A stretch of DNA of 64,000 nt from Siniperca chuatsi (Eukaryota > Chordata > Actinopteri > Centrarchiformes > Sinipercidae), in the NCBI RefSeq assembly GCF_020085105.1, contig NC_058051.1, forward strand, positions 20,349,955-20,413,954. The letters are read 5' to 3'. The translations under genes were made by a program, and so were the position numbers. Under the pieces are notes generated by a model, which was given only the letters and a program-made list of their open reading frames with translations, was not told where the DNA came from and did no database searches. Each line of letters starts with the position of its first letter. The first letter of the stretch is position 1. Of the stretch, positions 14,300 to 26,800 are shown piece by piece.

Positions 14300-15440
14300 G
14301 GCTCGTGGATAATTTTTCTGCACTTCATTGCTTGTTAGCAGGGTTGTTGCACGGGTCTAGAAAAATCTCAAATGTGTGAAATGTGATATAAATTTCCATG
14401 TCCAGAATGTTTCAAACTTGAAATACTTTTATTGAGGAGAAAGGCTGCTCTCATAGTTTACAATTTAGTGGGTTGTTTGTTGTTTGCTGGTAGGAAGTAA
14501 GGCAATTTGGACACAGACAAACTTGAAATTGTACTGACTGTTGGTAGATTGGTTGTCCAAGGACCCAATAACTGAGAAAAAAGTTTTTCACTCGATGCAG
14601 TGATTTTATTTTGCTTCTTAAGTCAGTCAAAGTTGCCTGTATGTCTGAAGTAAATGGTGAGTAACAATGGCACTCACACAATTAATTTTTTTTCAACATC
14701 AGGTTTGCTTCTGACACTCATTTAAACTGGTATCACTGGTAGAGGGAAATTTGAATGTATTGACAGGTGTTGGAGTGACCAAGGAATTAGAAATGGGTAA
14801 TTCATTTGGGGCATGATACTTCAGAGACTAGAACTATTTTTGTATGGTGCACAGGCATCAGAGTAGTACAGAAATGCTCATGAGTTGGCTTCTGCATTGA
14901 TGGCTACAGAGCTGGTTGTATTCTCCCTTGGGTAAATGGGTTATTCCTCATGTCCTTCCAGTTGACTGGACACTGTAACTGAACAAAAGGGCAAGGCGCC
15001 TGAAGAAGAGTGGTGGTGACCCATATTCTACAGAGGAGGCTACATAACTTTTGTATAAACAGTTTTCATTCAAAATATGATCTCTTGTAGTGTAGTGTCT
15101 GAAGGAGTACAAGCTTTTACAGTTTTTAAGGCTTCTCGCTGTCAAAGAACATCGTGGATTCAATTCAGGGTTTTATTTAACTGACCAAAATTATTCCAGG
15201 TCGCTTGGACAAATAAGCAGCATCGAAAAAATCACAAGATGAAAATGTAGTAATCTTAAAGCAGGTACTCAAAGTATAAATCAAAGCCATGCTTAAATTA
15301 GCTAGAATTAAGCAATTTCAAGGATTAAAATTTATTTAATCAGTGGGCACCAGATTCATACATTTTGAGTTCTGTGATGAGTCAGAATGAGTGCATGAAA
15401 GCTCATTTTGGACACTGAAAAGACCAGTCAGTGTAACCTT
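14300..15440. other. Gene-free spacer downstream of rpl32
   Basis: AT-rich sequence with stop codons in all frames. I see no conserved exon, RNA gene or clear repeat here. Confidence 0.5.
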
Positions 15441-15454
15441 TAGCTTGGAACATT

Positions 15455-16515
15455 TAAAGGAATTAAAGAGGTACTCCAGGAATTTGCTATTGTACTTCCA
15501 ATTAAATTGGGGAACTTGCAAGAGAAATGAGCAGTCAAGATTGATGGAGCAGAAACCAAGAGATACAGATTCCTAGTATCCTACATTTCCCATAATGCAA
15601 CTTCTTAATGCCTCTGATCAGACCTGACTAATAAACATACATGTGTTCCCTCACGTCAATTTGGACACATTTAACTAATCAAAAGAAACACCATACTTGC
15701 GACCCATGCATGATCGTGAGAGAGGACTAAATTTAAGTGATTGGCATTTGCAGTACATTTACTCAAGTACTGTATGTAAATACAATTTTGGGGTACTTGT
15801 ACTTTACTTGAGTATTTCCATTCTGTGTTACTTTATATTCTTACTCCACATTTTTCTAACAGCTGTTACTTTGCAGATTAAGATTTTACATACAAAACAT
15901 GGTCAACTTCTAAAATATAACTACTTATATATAAATAAAACAGATGCATCAATATAGATTAAATTATCCAACAGCACATAAAGTAGCTGGTTGATTAGCT
16001 CCACCTGGACTGAATTAAAATGCTACTAATGTGTTAAGGGATAAATTATGATAATATTCCAATAATTGTAATACTCTGAAAGGGACCCAACGATTACCTT
16101 TACTTTTAATACTTAAAGTACATTTTGCTGATAATACTTTTGTACTTATACTGAGGTAAAAACCTTGAATGCAGGACATTTTACATGTAAAAGTCCAAAA
16201 GTAGAGTTTACAGAGTGGTATTGCTACTTTTACCTAAGTAAAATATTGGAGGACTTCTTCATCCATCAATTTGTGAAATGAGGCCCAGGCAGTTCATAAC
16301 ATAGGCTTTCTGTTAAAGATTTGATGTCTCAGGCCTAATCCAAGATAACCCTGATGACATCACTATGGCGCCATCAGGTATATTGTCTCAGACTGAAAGC
16401 TCCCTTCAGGGCCATAGAGGACATTATACAACTGTTTTACCAATGTTTGAGTAGTACCAACCATGACTAGTAAACTGATCTTGATGTGTAAAATTGATTG
16501 AGTTCTCCTTTAAAT
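15455..16515. mobile_element. Inverted-repeat element with a second element nested inside
   Basis: The left end (aattaaagaggtactccagg) and the reverse complement of the right end (TTTAAAGGAGAACTCAAT) are similar terminal repeats. A related left end starts at 28808 (ttaaagtggtactccagtga), and both copies share the internal text cccataatgcaactt and gatgacatcactatg. Between about 15752 and 16264 the element is interrupted by a hAT-like repeat described separately. No transposase is encoded, so this is a non-autonomous element. Confidence 0.6.
15752..16264. mobile_element. Degenerate hAT-like non-autonomous repeat (copy 1)
   Basis: It contains ggggtacttgtactttactt, tatattcttactccacat and cctaagtaaaatattggagg, matching the family member at 43556-44193. 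It is nested in the element at 15455-16515, and its ends are too decayed to show a target duplication. Confidence 0.6.
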
Positions 16516-18481
16516 AACACACTGTATATGGTTAGAATAAAGTAAGCCAAGAATGGATTCATACACTTGTACTTTAAGACCATATGCCCATTGGGAGTCC
16601 TTGAAAAATGTGAAGAAGTCAGCTCACAGTCTCCTCCCAGGTTTGGGACTAATGGCAAGGAGTCAGTTTGGCATTATGTATCAGCATGTTTAGAAAAATC
16701 TGCAGCTGACACATTGGTATAATATCAATAGATTAAATCAAAAGGTATCAAAAGTTATTGCCTTGAAATGGCCAGCTCAGATTGTATATTGTTTTGTGAT
16801 GTTCAGAGCCGGCTCCCTGCAGAGAAAGTTTCCATTGCATTCTGGCAGGCAAGCTGTGCCCCACAGCCCTGAGCCCTCTGCCATCTGTTCCTGTAAAACT
16901 GACATTGCCAAAGATGAAAAAACATAACATTTATTTGGTCAGTCAGCTTGTGGCTGTTTGGAACTGAAGGAAGTGAGTTACGGTGATGGTTGGGAACAAA
17001 CAGGCGTACTGTTGGACCTGAATCTTTCCTCTTTTTAAAACCTGCACCTGTTTCTAGAGTGGCTTGGAAAAGACTCACCTGAGGGGACTGGAAGTTCTCC
17101 AGAGAGGGAGGAGAACATGAAGACAGCAGGACAGGCAGGGAGTGCAATGTCTAAGAGATGGTGAGAGTGTCAGGAAGAGGACAGAATCCATCTTTTCCTT
17201 GCCGCTGGTCAGAAAATGAACATGTCAGCGAGAGTAGTGTTTGGAAAGGGGCGCCTCACTCCCAAGCAGCTCTCCTTCGCGTTCCCTCACACAGATTCCC
17301 TGAGAAAAGGCAGCTGGTCTGTGGGAGGAAAGAGGAGGATGTTCTCTTTTTCTCTCAGATGTCGACTGGGCATCATCAGAGGGAGAACCAAAGGTAAAGC
17401 CGACAGGACAGCTACTGTATGCAATTTTTTGGGGAAATAGTAACATATTCAGTTGAAGTCTTTAATATTGTAGAACAAGACATGTGAGACTTAAAAGTTT
17501 TAGTTATTTGCCAAGTTATGCAGTTTTAGAAGAGGTGTATTTCCTACACAAAATGACTTGACTTTAACAAGTTTATCTGTAATTAATTCCCCCCAACAGT
17601 CGTCACATTGCGTACATTACCCGAATTAATTTGAAAAACAGAAAGTTAAACTGTTTGTATGTGTGCAGCAGGCCTGTTAAATTTGCTTGACTAAAATCTG
17701 GGCTTTTGACCCGATCTTAAAGGTGAACACTAAAGCACGAGTATGTGTGACACATCCTCATCCTCTTGCTCTTTTTCGTCACACACTGATCTGTGCTGGC
17801 TGTCAAGTGAATGACTCCTTTTGCTTTTCAGACTTTCACTTGCAACTAGATGTGATCACCGTAAGATGGCAGTGTGGTCAGTTTGATTGAGGAGCAGGTT
17901 CACGATTCAGGCCCTCCCGCTTTGCCTATGTATAACGAAAATGTAGACTATTTTAAGAGGGGTTATTTTTACAATAATGTAGATAAAACACTGGAATACC
18001 AACACTGTGAAGATAGTCACAGGTCAATATCTTATTGAGATACTTAAATATTTAGCACCTTTTCAGTCTTTTTAAATTCTGCTTACTTTGTTTCTTTTCT
18101 GGCCTTTCTTTGTTTGTATGCCAAGGTCAATGCAAAAATTCTGCTCTCTTAATCTAATCATTACATTATCACTCACTCTACATCAGTAATGTTGATATCT
18201 GGTCCAGAGGAAGTGTAAAGAAGTACATTTTTTATTATAACCCAACGTTTGCCGCCCTGTTCCCAGAGGCTTTTATCAGTCCAACACACTGCTCCGTCTC
18301 CCGCTTCTCTTTATTCTTTTGGAAATTAATTAGTCGCGCTCCGAAAGACTTCGCTCGTTCACATTGTAAATGGGGACAAAAGTCTCAGAGGAAATTATCT
18401 ACACCAAAGAGTATTGTGTCCACTGGAACAGCTGACTAATTAGACTCCACGCAATAGCTGGTAGAAACATGGAAATGTTTG

Positions 18482-18484
<3 letters not shown>

Positions 18485-18548
<64 letters not shown>
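18485..18548. repeat. (AC)n microsatellite, about 32 units
   Basis: An uninterrupted AC dinucleotide run of 64 bases in intergenic sequence upstream of grip2. It is likely to vary in length between individuals. Confidence 0.97.
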
Positions 18549-18550
<2 letters not shown>

Positions 18551-19178
18551 TTACACATCTGTAAAATAAGCAGTTGTAGAATAGAGGGTATAATTTAACA
18601 TTGTGAATTTCTGTTTTGCTGGCGTTATACGTTGGGTTTTTTATTTCCCTGCCTCCAAAGTCTCAGCGATGACAACCAATTTGTCCGCAGTGACCAAAAC
18701 AAATGAGGCAGAAGAGGTTGAGAGGGGCTGCCAGTGAGGCTGGAGGGCGGCGTTTGTTGTTGTTAGTGGGTAGATTGGGGGCCAGGAAGTGGCAAGCGTC
18801 GAGGCTTGTGTGCATGACAAATGGTCAAGACAGGTGTGGCGACGGGTCAGCCGGCAGACCCGTTAGTCCCGCTGTGTTTGGGTGGAGGGACCTCAGTGGG
18901 CCCGGGATTAGCAGAGGGTCCTTTGACCCTCGTGAGGGGGGAAACATGAGATGCTGGGTTTTAGAGGAAACGGCATTTAATTTCCACACAATTCTAAATG
19001 TTACCCTTTTTTCGCTTCTATTTGCACATCATTCGTTTATTTTCACATGATCACATTATGATGAGAAGTAGAGTCTTGTGCACGACAACTGCACTTTTAT
19101 GAATAACTGCTAGACATGTCCTCAAACAGGCAGCTGTTCTGCACAGGAATTTTGCATATGCATTTTCCATTGTGTGCT

Positions 19179-19230
<52 letters not shown>
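19179..19230. repeat. Compound (TG)n(AG)n microsatellite
   Basis: A TG run passes directly into an AG run, followed by GGAGATAGATAGAGATA. It sits about 0.9 kb upstream of the grip2 start codon. Confidence 0.95.
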
Positions 19231-19235
<5 letters not shown>

Positions 19236-20092
19236 TAGATAGAGATATTTGCACTGTGTAGTTACAAGCTCTGTAAAATGGGCGCAGTCTCTATGTGAGA
19301 AAAACGTGACACTGTGGTTGAGTCTGACAATGAATGTGCAGGTGGTGTTAATTGTACCGAGAGTTGAGTGTGTGGGGTGTGTGCAGTTTTGTGTGTGGGT
19401 GGGTTTGAGGATGTGCATATGAGGGGTGTTTGACTTAGTGGGAAATGTATAAAGAGTGAGTATGTGTGTGTGTGTGCGCGCGCGCTGGGGGAGGGAGTGA
19501 CTATCGTGTGTGTGCCTGCCTCACTGAACCCCTCTGGCAGAGGGAGAGAGAGGGAGCAAACACACTCACTCTGGTAGCTGTACAAGAGAGAAGGGTTGTG
19601 TGTGAGCTCATGTGAGTGTATGAACAGGGAGATGATAAACCCTCTGGAAAAGGACGAATGATTAGTAAGAATAGCTCAAGAATGGAACCATGGCAAGATG
19701 GCAAGAAGAGGACATGAGCCATTGCGCTCCCTGTGTTGGATTTCATAGAAAAACAGAGCTTGGTAGATTTACATGTTTTGAGGATTGAGAGAAATCATTT
19801 GACTGACATCTTTTTGTCACCAAGTTTAATTAGAGAAGGGAACTAGAGACCATCTGAGGATCAGAATTTTGCCCTTTGGAGCTCAATTCCTCGCTGGGTT
19901 TTACCAACAGGGACAAGGGTTAAGGAAATGTTAGACTTAGGGCAGAGGAATGAAGGAACGAAGATGGTGTTTCTGTTTTATCTGAGCGGCTGAGACTCGG
20001 TCTCTCAGGTCGCGGTACCTCCGCTCTCTGCCCACTACTACAGATCAGCAAGGTTACTTCCCGAGGGTGGCTGCGCTGACTAAACTACAGCC

Positions 20093-20787
20093 ATGCTGTG
20101 TGGTCTGAGGAGAGACACCAAGAACAGCATTGGTAAGAGCACCACACTTTCTTTGCAGAGTCAAGGGGGTCAGCTTGTGTGTTGTAATTGAGGATTTGTG
20201 GCAGGAGGGGGTTCAGTTTACGAACCTGTAAATGTGTAGTTCATAGTAGTACTTGTAGTGCAGGGGCAGCCTCTGCAAATGAAAAGTATTACTCCCAATG
20301 TTCCGTCTAATTTTAAATCTGCAATCCATATATCCTAAATACACATTAATTTGAATGTAGAATCATTACAATGCATGTATTATGGTTGTGATGGGTTGAA
20401 AGAGATTTAAATGTCAGTGGACTCGACCACCAGTTCTGAATACCATCCTGCCAAGTGTAATTGGGGCAGATATGGCAACATAAACTGGGTCTGGCAGGGC
20501 CCAGTTTATAAATAAAGTTTTACATCTGAAAATAGCATTATGATTTCATTGTCATTGTCAGTGACACCCCCATATTTAACCTACATTCTGATTGGTTATG
20601 AGAGGGATGGCATACAGTGCCCTGAATTAAATCAGGAGTTAATTAACTCACCACATATTTACGCAGGAGCACAGAATTTTATTTTAGTCCGTGCAATGCT
20701 CCAAGGTCCTTTAGATGCAGCTCATCTGGCAAACCTCATCCTTGAGCCAATAACTAACGTCCTCTTCATAGACAACAGAACAGAGAT

Positions 20788-20829
<42 letters not shown>

Positions 20830-23800
20830 GTTGTTTCATTGCTGGGGCTGTTTATTAATCAGATCCATCCTGATCTTAATTCTGGGTAGGGTAAATGATG
20901 GTTATTTTAAGCTTCAGGAGGATGTCTGGGGGATGGCTTGATGGTACAGTAGCGTTCAGTCACGTGCAGAGCGTTGAATCCGCATTACTCAGAGCTAATG
21001 TTGCCTTTTGACTGCAATGACAGCTGCTGGACTGTCAGGGGCCCTTAGGAGCCAGCGTGGTTACGAGGCTGTTGCCCAGACTAATGTGTTTGTGATGTGT
21101 CACTCACTTTGTGTATGTGTGTTTGTGCCTCACAGCTACTGGACAGGATATTTGTGCAAGGATGTGTGTAAATGAGTCTGAAATACCATATTATGCATAT
21201 GTATTTTCTATACATCGCCATGATATGCAAAGTCCTGTAAAGATATTTCTGTAGTTAAGGTCTGAGTCATGCAGCTGTGTGCACAAGAAGGCTGAATTTT
21301 CTTCTTTACTCCACGTATCCAGGGCCTGCCTAAAGGTCTCAGCTCAGAGAAGGTTTGACAAAGGATATATGCCTCTCAGCTGTCTAAAGGCCTCATCTTC
21401 AGTTGGGCAGATGTCGAAACTTGATGTGGACGGAGAGAAGGCAGTGGATTTGATGCCCTCTGTGCACTTGCTTCCCCCAGTTCAGTCTTTACAAATCAGC
21501 ACAGATAAAAATTGATATACTGTCAGGCCTGCAGACAAAATTGAGACAACTGTGCCCCCCAAATTCACAAATATTATAACATTTCACTGTGTGCTTGTAC
21601 CAAATATGATTACATGTGACAAATAAACTTGATTGATTGATTGATGTATAGTGCAACATGACTGAAGTTTATATCAATAGATTTTGTCACTCATATTATT
21701 ACTCTTTGTCTTACCTCTATTTGGTAGTCAATCATAGCCTAAATTTTGCGGAATGCAAATAGGAAGTACAATGTTGCCATATTTCAGTGAGTTAGCTCTG
21801 AATTTAACTTGAGCTCCATTTTATTAGCCTATATTTGTATTTGTATTTACATTTTGGCAAATTGGCATCATTAAAAGTATGCTGAATTAGCTATTAGCAG
21901 TTCCTGTTTGCAGTGTACCCACGCATGTGCAGACAGCTATCATTGGATTGCTTTGATACTAAAGAAAACTTTAAAACGTGATGATTCTCAGGTAAGTTCT
22001 GGAGTTATAAGGAACGTTTTTTACAATGTTTTTTAAGCAGATTTATGGATGTTTACATTCTGTCGTCCCATGAAAGTGTAAGTCACACTGAATCTAAAAA
22101 TATGTTTATCATGTCTGTGTGTTCAGATTTGACTGAGTTATGGCTTCGAGAAGGAATATGATTTTTTATGCAAAATGCGATAATCGGGCTCTTAAGGTTA
22201 AGTACCTTAATTGCCTTTATGAGCTGTTGGTCCAGCATGCACCTGTCCCTTTCACCTCACGCAATATCTTTATCTCTCCCACGCCTCCTTACAGTTTGAA
22301 AACCTCTAGTTTATAAATTACACAGTTTCTGAATATGGGGTGTTAAAAAATAAGGTTTTAACCAGTCTCTGTACTGCGCAGTATCAAAGCAGTCACTGAG
22401 ACTTTAGCTTGTAATGACTTAAGTGTGATGCCTGTAGTAAGGCTACTAACACATGGCCCCTCCACTCTTAAAAAGAGGACTTGGCACAGCTCCTCTTTAA
22501 CTTTGTAATATGATGTTCAACCACTGTGGCGGACAGCTAAAAAGGTAATCCGCAGTGGACAGGATTAGAGAAGTGCCAAATCAAGTTTTCTCATCACTGT
22601 GACTGCTGACATGGTTGTATGGCTGCATTCAGGTTCAGATGGCCAAGGCAGTGGCTCTGCTAATCTGAGGCCAGCCGTGTGCTGTGTCAGAAATGGGTCC
22701 CACTGTGGGTAAAAAATAAAATAAAAATCAGTTTCTCTGCAGAGCAGATTGAACATTTCCCAGCTTTCTGTAGCAGCTGCTGTAAATGACATGAAAATGA
22801 TGATTTTCTCTCCATGCCCAAACAGTCCATTAACTGCATGCTGTTACCTCAGAAAAATTCCCATGCTTTAGTGGTTGCATACATCAAGCCCACCGCAAAT
22901 GTATTCTTGTGTTAAATTAATGGTTTTCAAGGGTCTCTGCTGCAGACAGAGAAGAGCTATTTTATACCGTTGACCCTTTTTTAAGATTGTCTGGAAACAA
23001 AGTGGCGTGACCTTTCAGGGTCCTGAGTTGAGGCTGATCACTCTGTTTCAGCTGGCTAATGCCTGATGGATGGATGCGGCTGTTTGCTAAATGCTGTTTC
23101 CCTCCCAGAGCCCTCACGTTACCCAGGGTGCAGTTCAAAGCATTATAGTGTGTGCAGCTGTCGTGATGTGCAATGGATGCTCGTGTTCATTTAGCCTTCT
23201 GCTGCAGAGTTTCTCTACATATCACCACAGTGCCTCATAACAGCACCTCCATATCTCCCTGCTGTCTCCTCAGATGAAGGACCATACTCAAAGGGGAGCA
23301 AGGAGTCCGGGGCAACTGACCAATCACATTCGTCCCAGAGGCGCAGCTTTTCAGGTACAATACAGTCAAACCTGACTTTACATAATTTTGTTTTCTATCT
23401 CTCCACCTGCGTCCTCACAAAGAAAAAGAGTCATGCCGTCTTTCACTGAGATTTTCTTCTGTGTGAATGCAGAGCCATGTGTCTGCTGTGTTTTGCTTGA
23501 TGTTGCACTGTTCTGAATGCTTAGATAAGGTGAAAAAAAACGCTTGTGTGGCATACCTGTCATTTGCACTAAACCACACTTGGTAGACTTCACGTAGAAC
23601 GATTTAACTGCACAGCACAATGTGGACCACAAGACAGAATGAGTCTTCTGATGACACTATATAGCCGCATATCCATCAGTGTTAAGGTCAAACTCATTTT
23701 CATTCACTTAAGATTACAATTGGATTTCAATGTATGTCTTTTTCGTAATAATGCATTGAATTTCTTTCCATTGGCAGTATTTAGTGTGGTATTAATAAAA

Positions 23801-26800
23801 CTGACTCCATCCTCCTCCTCCTCCTGCTCCTGATGAACCTGTCACAAAGATTCACTCAGATTGAGAGATTCAAAGGAACAAGGAAAAGACAGGACAGTGA
23901 GAAAATAAAGTATGTGGTCGTGTGTCAGAGAGCATTTCTGTGAGAGATTCAGGGAAGAAAGAAGAAGAAAAGTTGTTGCCTCTCAGACAGGGTGATTCTG
24001 TCAAGCAGACGCTAATGCTGACTGTGGATCTGTGCCTGTGTCTGTATCTGTCAGCAGAGGAGTACCGAGGAGTGACCACGGTGGACCTGATGAAAAGGGA
24101 AGGCAGCAGCCTTGGCCTCACCATCTCCGGAGGGTCTGATAAGGATGGCAAGCCCAGAGTGTCAAACCTACGGCCAGGTGGGCTAGCTGCCAGGTGAGAT
24201 CTCTGCTCTGTGATGCGGTTAAAACCTGGCATCCACACCAAGCTGTCCGGACCTGTTATTCTGCACCCACAAACGTGCGCGTGTTGCAAAGTTACACCAG
24301 CTCGCCTTAACTGCAGGACTGTAGGCGTTGTGTTAGATTAGCTTGATGCCATCCCACAGAGTAATACCCTAACAGGGCTTATTTGTAAGTAAAGTGTGTC
24401 CATAAATTTAAATTTAGATGTTATTTTTTTCATTTTTTATTGTCAGTTCATGCTTAATTCACTGCATGGTGGTAATTATTCAATACAAGTGACCTTGTTT
24501 TTGTTGTTCAAAGATTGCTTAATTAAGATTTGATTAAACACATTTTCCCCAACATCAACGATATTAAACTAATTTTCCCCAACATCAACCACATGAAAGG
24601 AAAATGTACTGGAGGACTCACTTTTCATGATGATTAAGCAGCGTGTGACTGAAGTGTAACACAAACACACAAGAATGACACAGCCCCTCTGAAAATGTCT
24701 TGGCCAAACATCACTTGTCAAGTCCAAGGAGGTTTTAAAGACAGACACTGGGCTAATTCTTCCAAGCAGCTTGTCTTCCCACAGCTGAGTTCATGCTTGT
24801 GTGGAAGTGCTAGCTAATTTACTGGGTGGAGGGACACTCAGGCAGACAGGAGAGAGACTGGCAGTGACATTGTGTGATGACACTGGACCAGATGACAGGT
24901 CGGTCAGCTCTGCTGGTTAAGACATCTCTCTCTGTCCGCTGTCAGTGGTGATTGGCAGTAGCCCAAAGGTGAGAGGGGAGAGCAGGCCAGAGCATCTATT
25001 TAGTTAATTTGCTCTCCAATGAACAGCGTGTTGACTCAGAATGTCATATGTGAGACACGATGTACAATCATCTCTGTCAGGGTCTGCAGAGGAGACGTTT
25101 TCAGCCATTCCACTCCAGCATCCGCTCACTGTTGGCGCTGTATGTTAGTGATTACTATGACTACTTGTGTAAATGTTCACATTAGACAGCGCTTGTTCTG
25201 TTACCACACAGTTTTCATTTCTGCCCCTTTCACACAGTGGGATCATGCAGTAACAGTCTGCCAGAATATTCATTACAGATTAGACAGTTGGGTCTCATCT
25301 TGATCATGATAGGATCAACTTTTTTGGGGGACATAATTTGCTGTTGGGCCCCTATTGTTGGGCTAACTGTAACAAACAGGTATCTTACAGTGAGTTTGGA
25401 GAGATGAGAATAAAAGTTGTGTGCCATAAAATCAAAACTAGGAGCTGAAAATGTCTAAGAAGCTCCGTAAAACTGAGGGAGACTGCAGAGTTTCTCTGTG
25501 GGTCAATCACTACGAGCTACATCTCTCACATTACAGATGTTTACAGTTTTAAGGTGTTAAAAATAAGACCTGACCACAAGATGCTGATATTGTGGTGTAA
25601 ATATGCAACAATCTGGAGCTTTTTGGGCCCCTGGTGGTGTGGGGCCCTCGGGGCAGTTTGATCTTGATGGTCTATCCATGACTTTCCACAGGAGTGACCA
25701 GCTGAATGTAGGAGACTACATCAAGTCAGTGAATGGCATCAACCTGTCAAAGCTTCGCCATGATGAGATTATCAGCCTGCTGAAGAACATCGGGGAGCGA
25801 GTTGTGCTGGAGGTGGAGTACGAGCTGCCTCCGTTTGGTGGGTGTAGTTCTGCAAGATGAATATTCTGCCTGATAGTCCAACAAATGCTCAGACATTTAG
25901 AGAAAGTGCCGTCATTAAAACAAATGCTTTGTATTTTCAAAAGTGGATGTAAAACATAGAGTATGCTGTTGGACAGTGGTATCTGATAGTGAAATTAGTG
26001 TGATAAGCCATTTATAAGTTGCGCACAGCATCTGATTCCATAATCAGCAGTGGCATGTGTTAATAAGAATCGGTATATGCCTCTGAGAAGTGGTATATGA
26101 CAGTGGAACATGAGTGAATGTAGGGAACAAAGTAGAATGACAGCGGCATACCAAAAACCAACAGTGACATACTACTCAGAATAGACTCATGCCACTGGAA
26201 CTAGAGTGATCTCGGTTAAAGCAAGTTAAAGAAACCAGGCTGCTGGGTACCACTTTGAACCACCATCTCTCTTGATCTCAGCACATTGATAATACTGTTT
26301 AAAACAAATTGGGAGAGGCATACACATCAGCAGGAAGTGTTATCGCTACGTCCCTCCAGATGTTGTGAACGTGCAGTTAGTCCAAAACAGAGACTAGCTG
26401 TCAATTGTTTATATCACACAAGCATTGACAAAATGCATTCCAAATTATCCTGGTTGCATGTCAAAACTAGACTTCATCCAAGTATCCTGTCATTATCTTC
26501 TCGGGTATATACACTAGCCAGAAACAGAAGGGTCAGTTATGTCTTCCAAGACCTAAAACTAATTGTTTGAAAGATACAGTTCTATACAGAGCTTCCTTCC
26601 TTTAACCTATCTACATCAAATACATTCTTAATCCACAAAGTTGCAGATTGCAAGTGAAATGTATGTTAGTTAATATGGTGTAATGCAAACATCTAACTTG
26701 TAATTTCTTCTTTAATAACTGTTAACGTATGGATAGTCCCATGTATAATTTTGCGCACAACCAGACTCCATAAATTCTAGTATCAGTGGAAGCTAAAGGG

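Larger units (their letters stand above)
16520..20092. other. Spacer and putative 5' flank of grip2
   Basis: No gene was recognised. Open frames at 16803-17147 and 17158-17440 have no familiar motif. The region carries two microsatellites, at 18485 and 19179. The grip2 5' UTR lies at the right end, but its transcription start cannot be placed; an upstream exon is possible. Confidence 0.45.

Noticed and set aside
16803-17440. Open frames on both strands upstream of grip2 that could be a small gene
   Set aside because: No recognisable motif, no splice-consistent neighbours, and the frames overlap each other on opposite strands.
18703-19050. 115-codon open frame with Gly/Arg-rich start
   Set aside because: Composition reflects local GC-rich sequence. 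No family resemblance and no splice or polyadenylation context.
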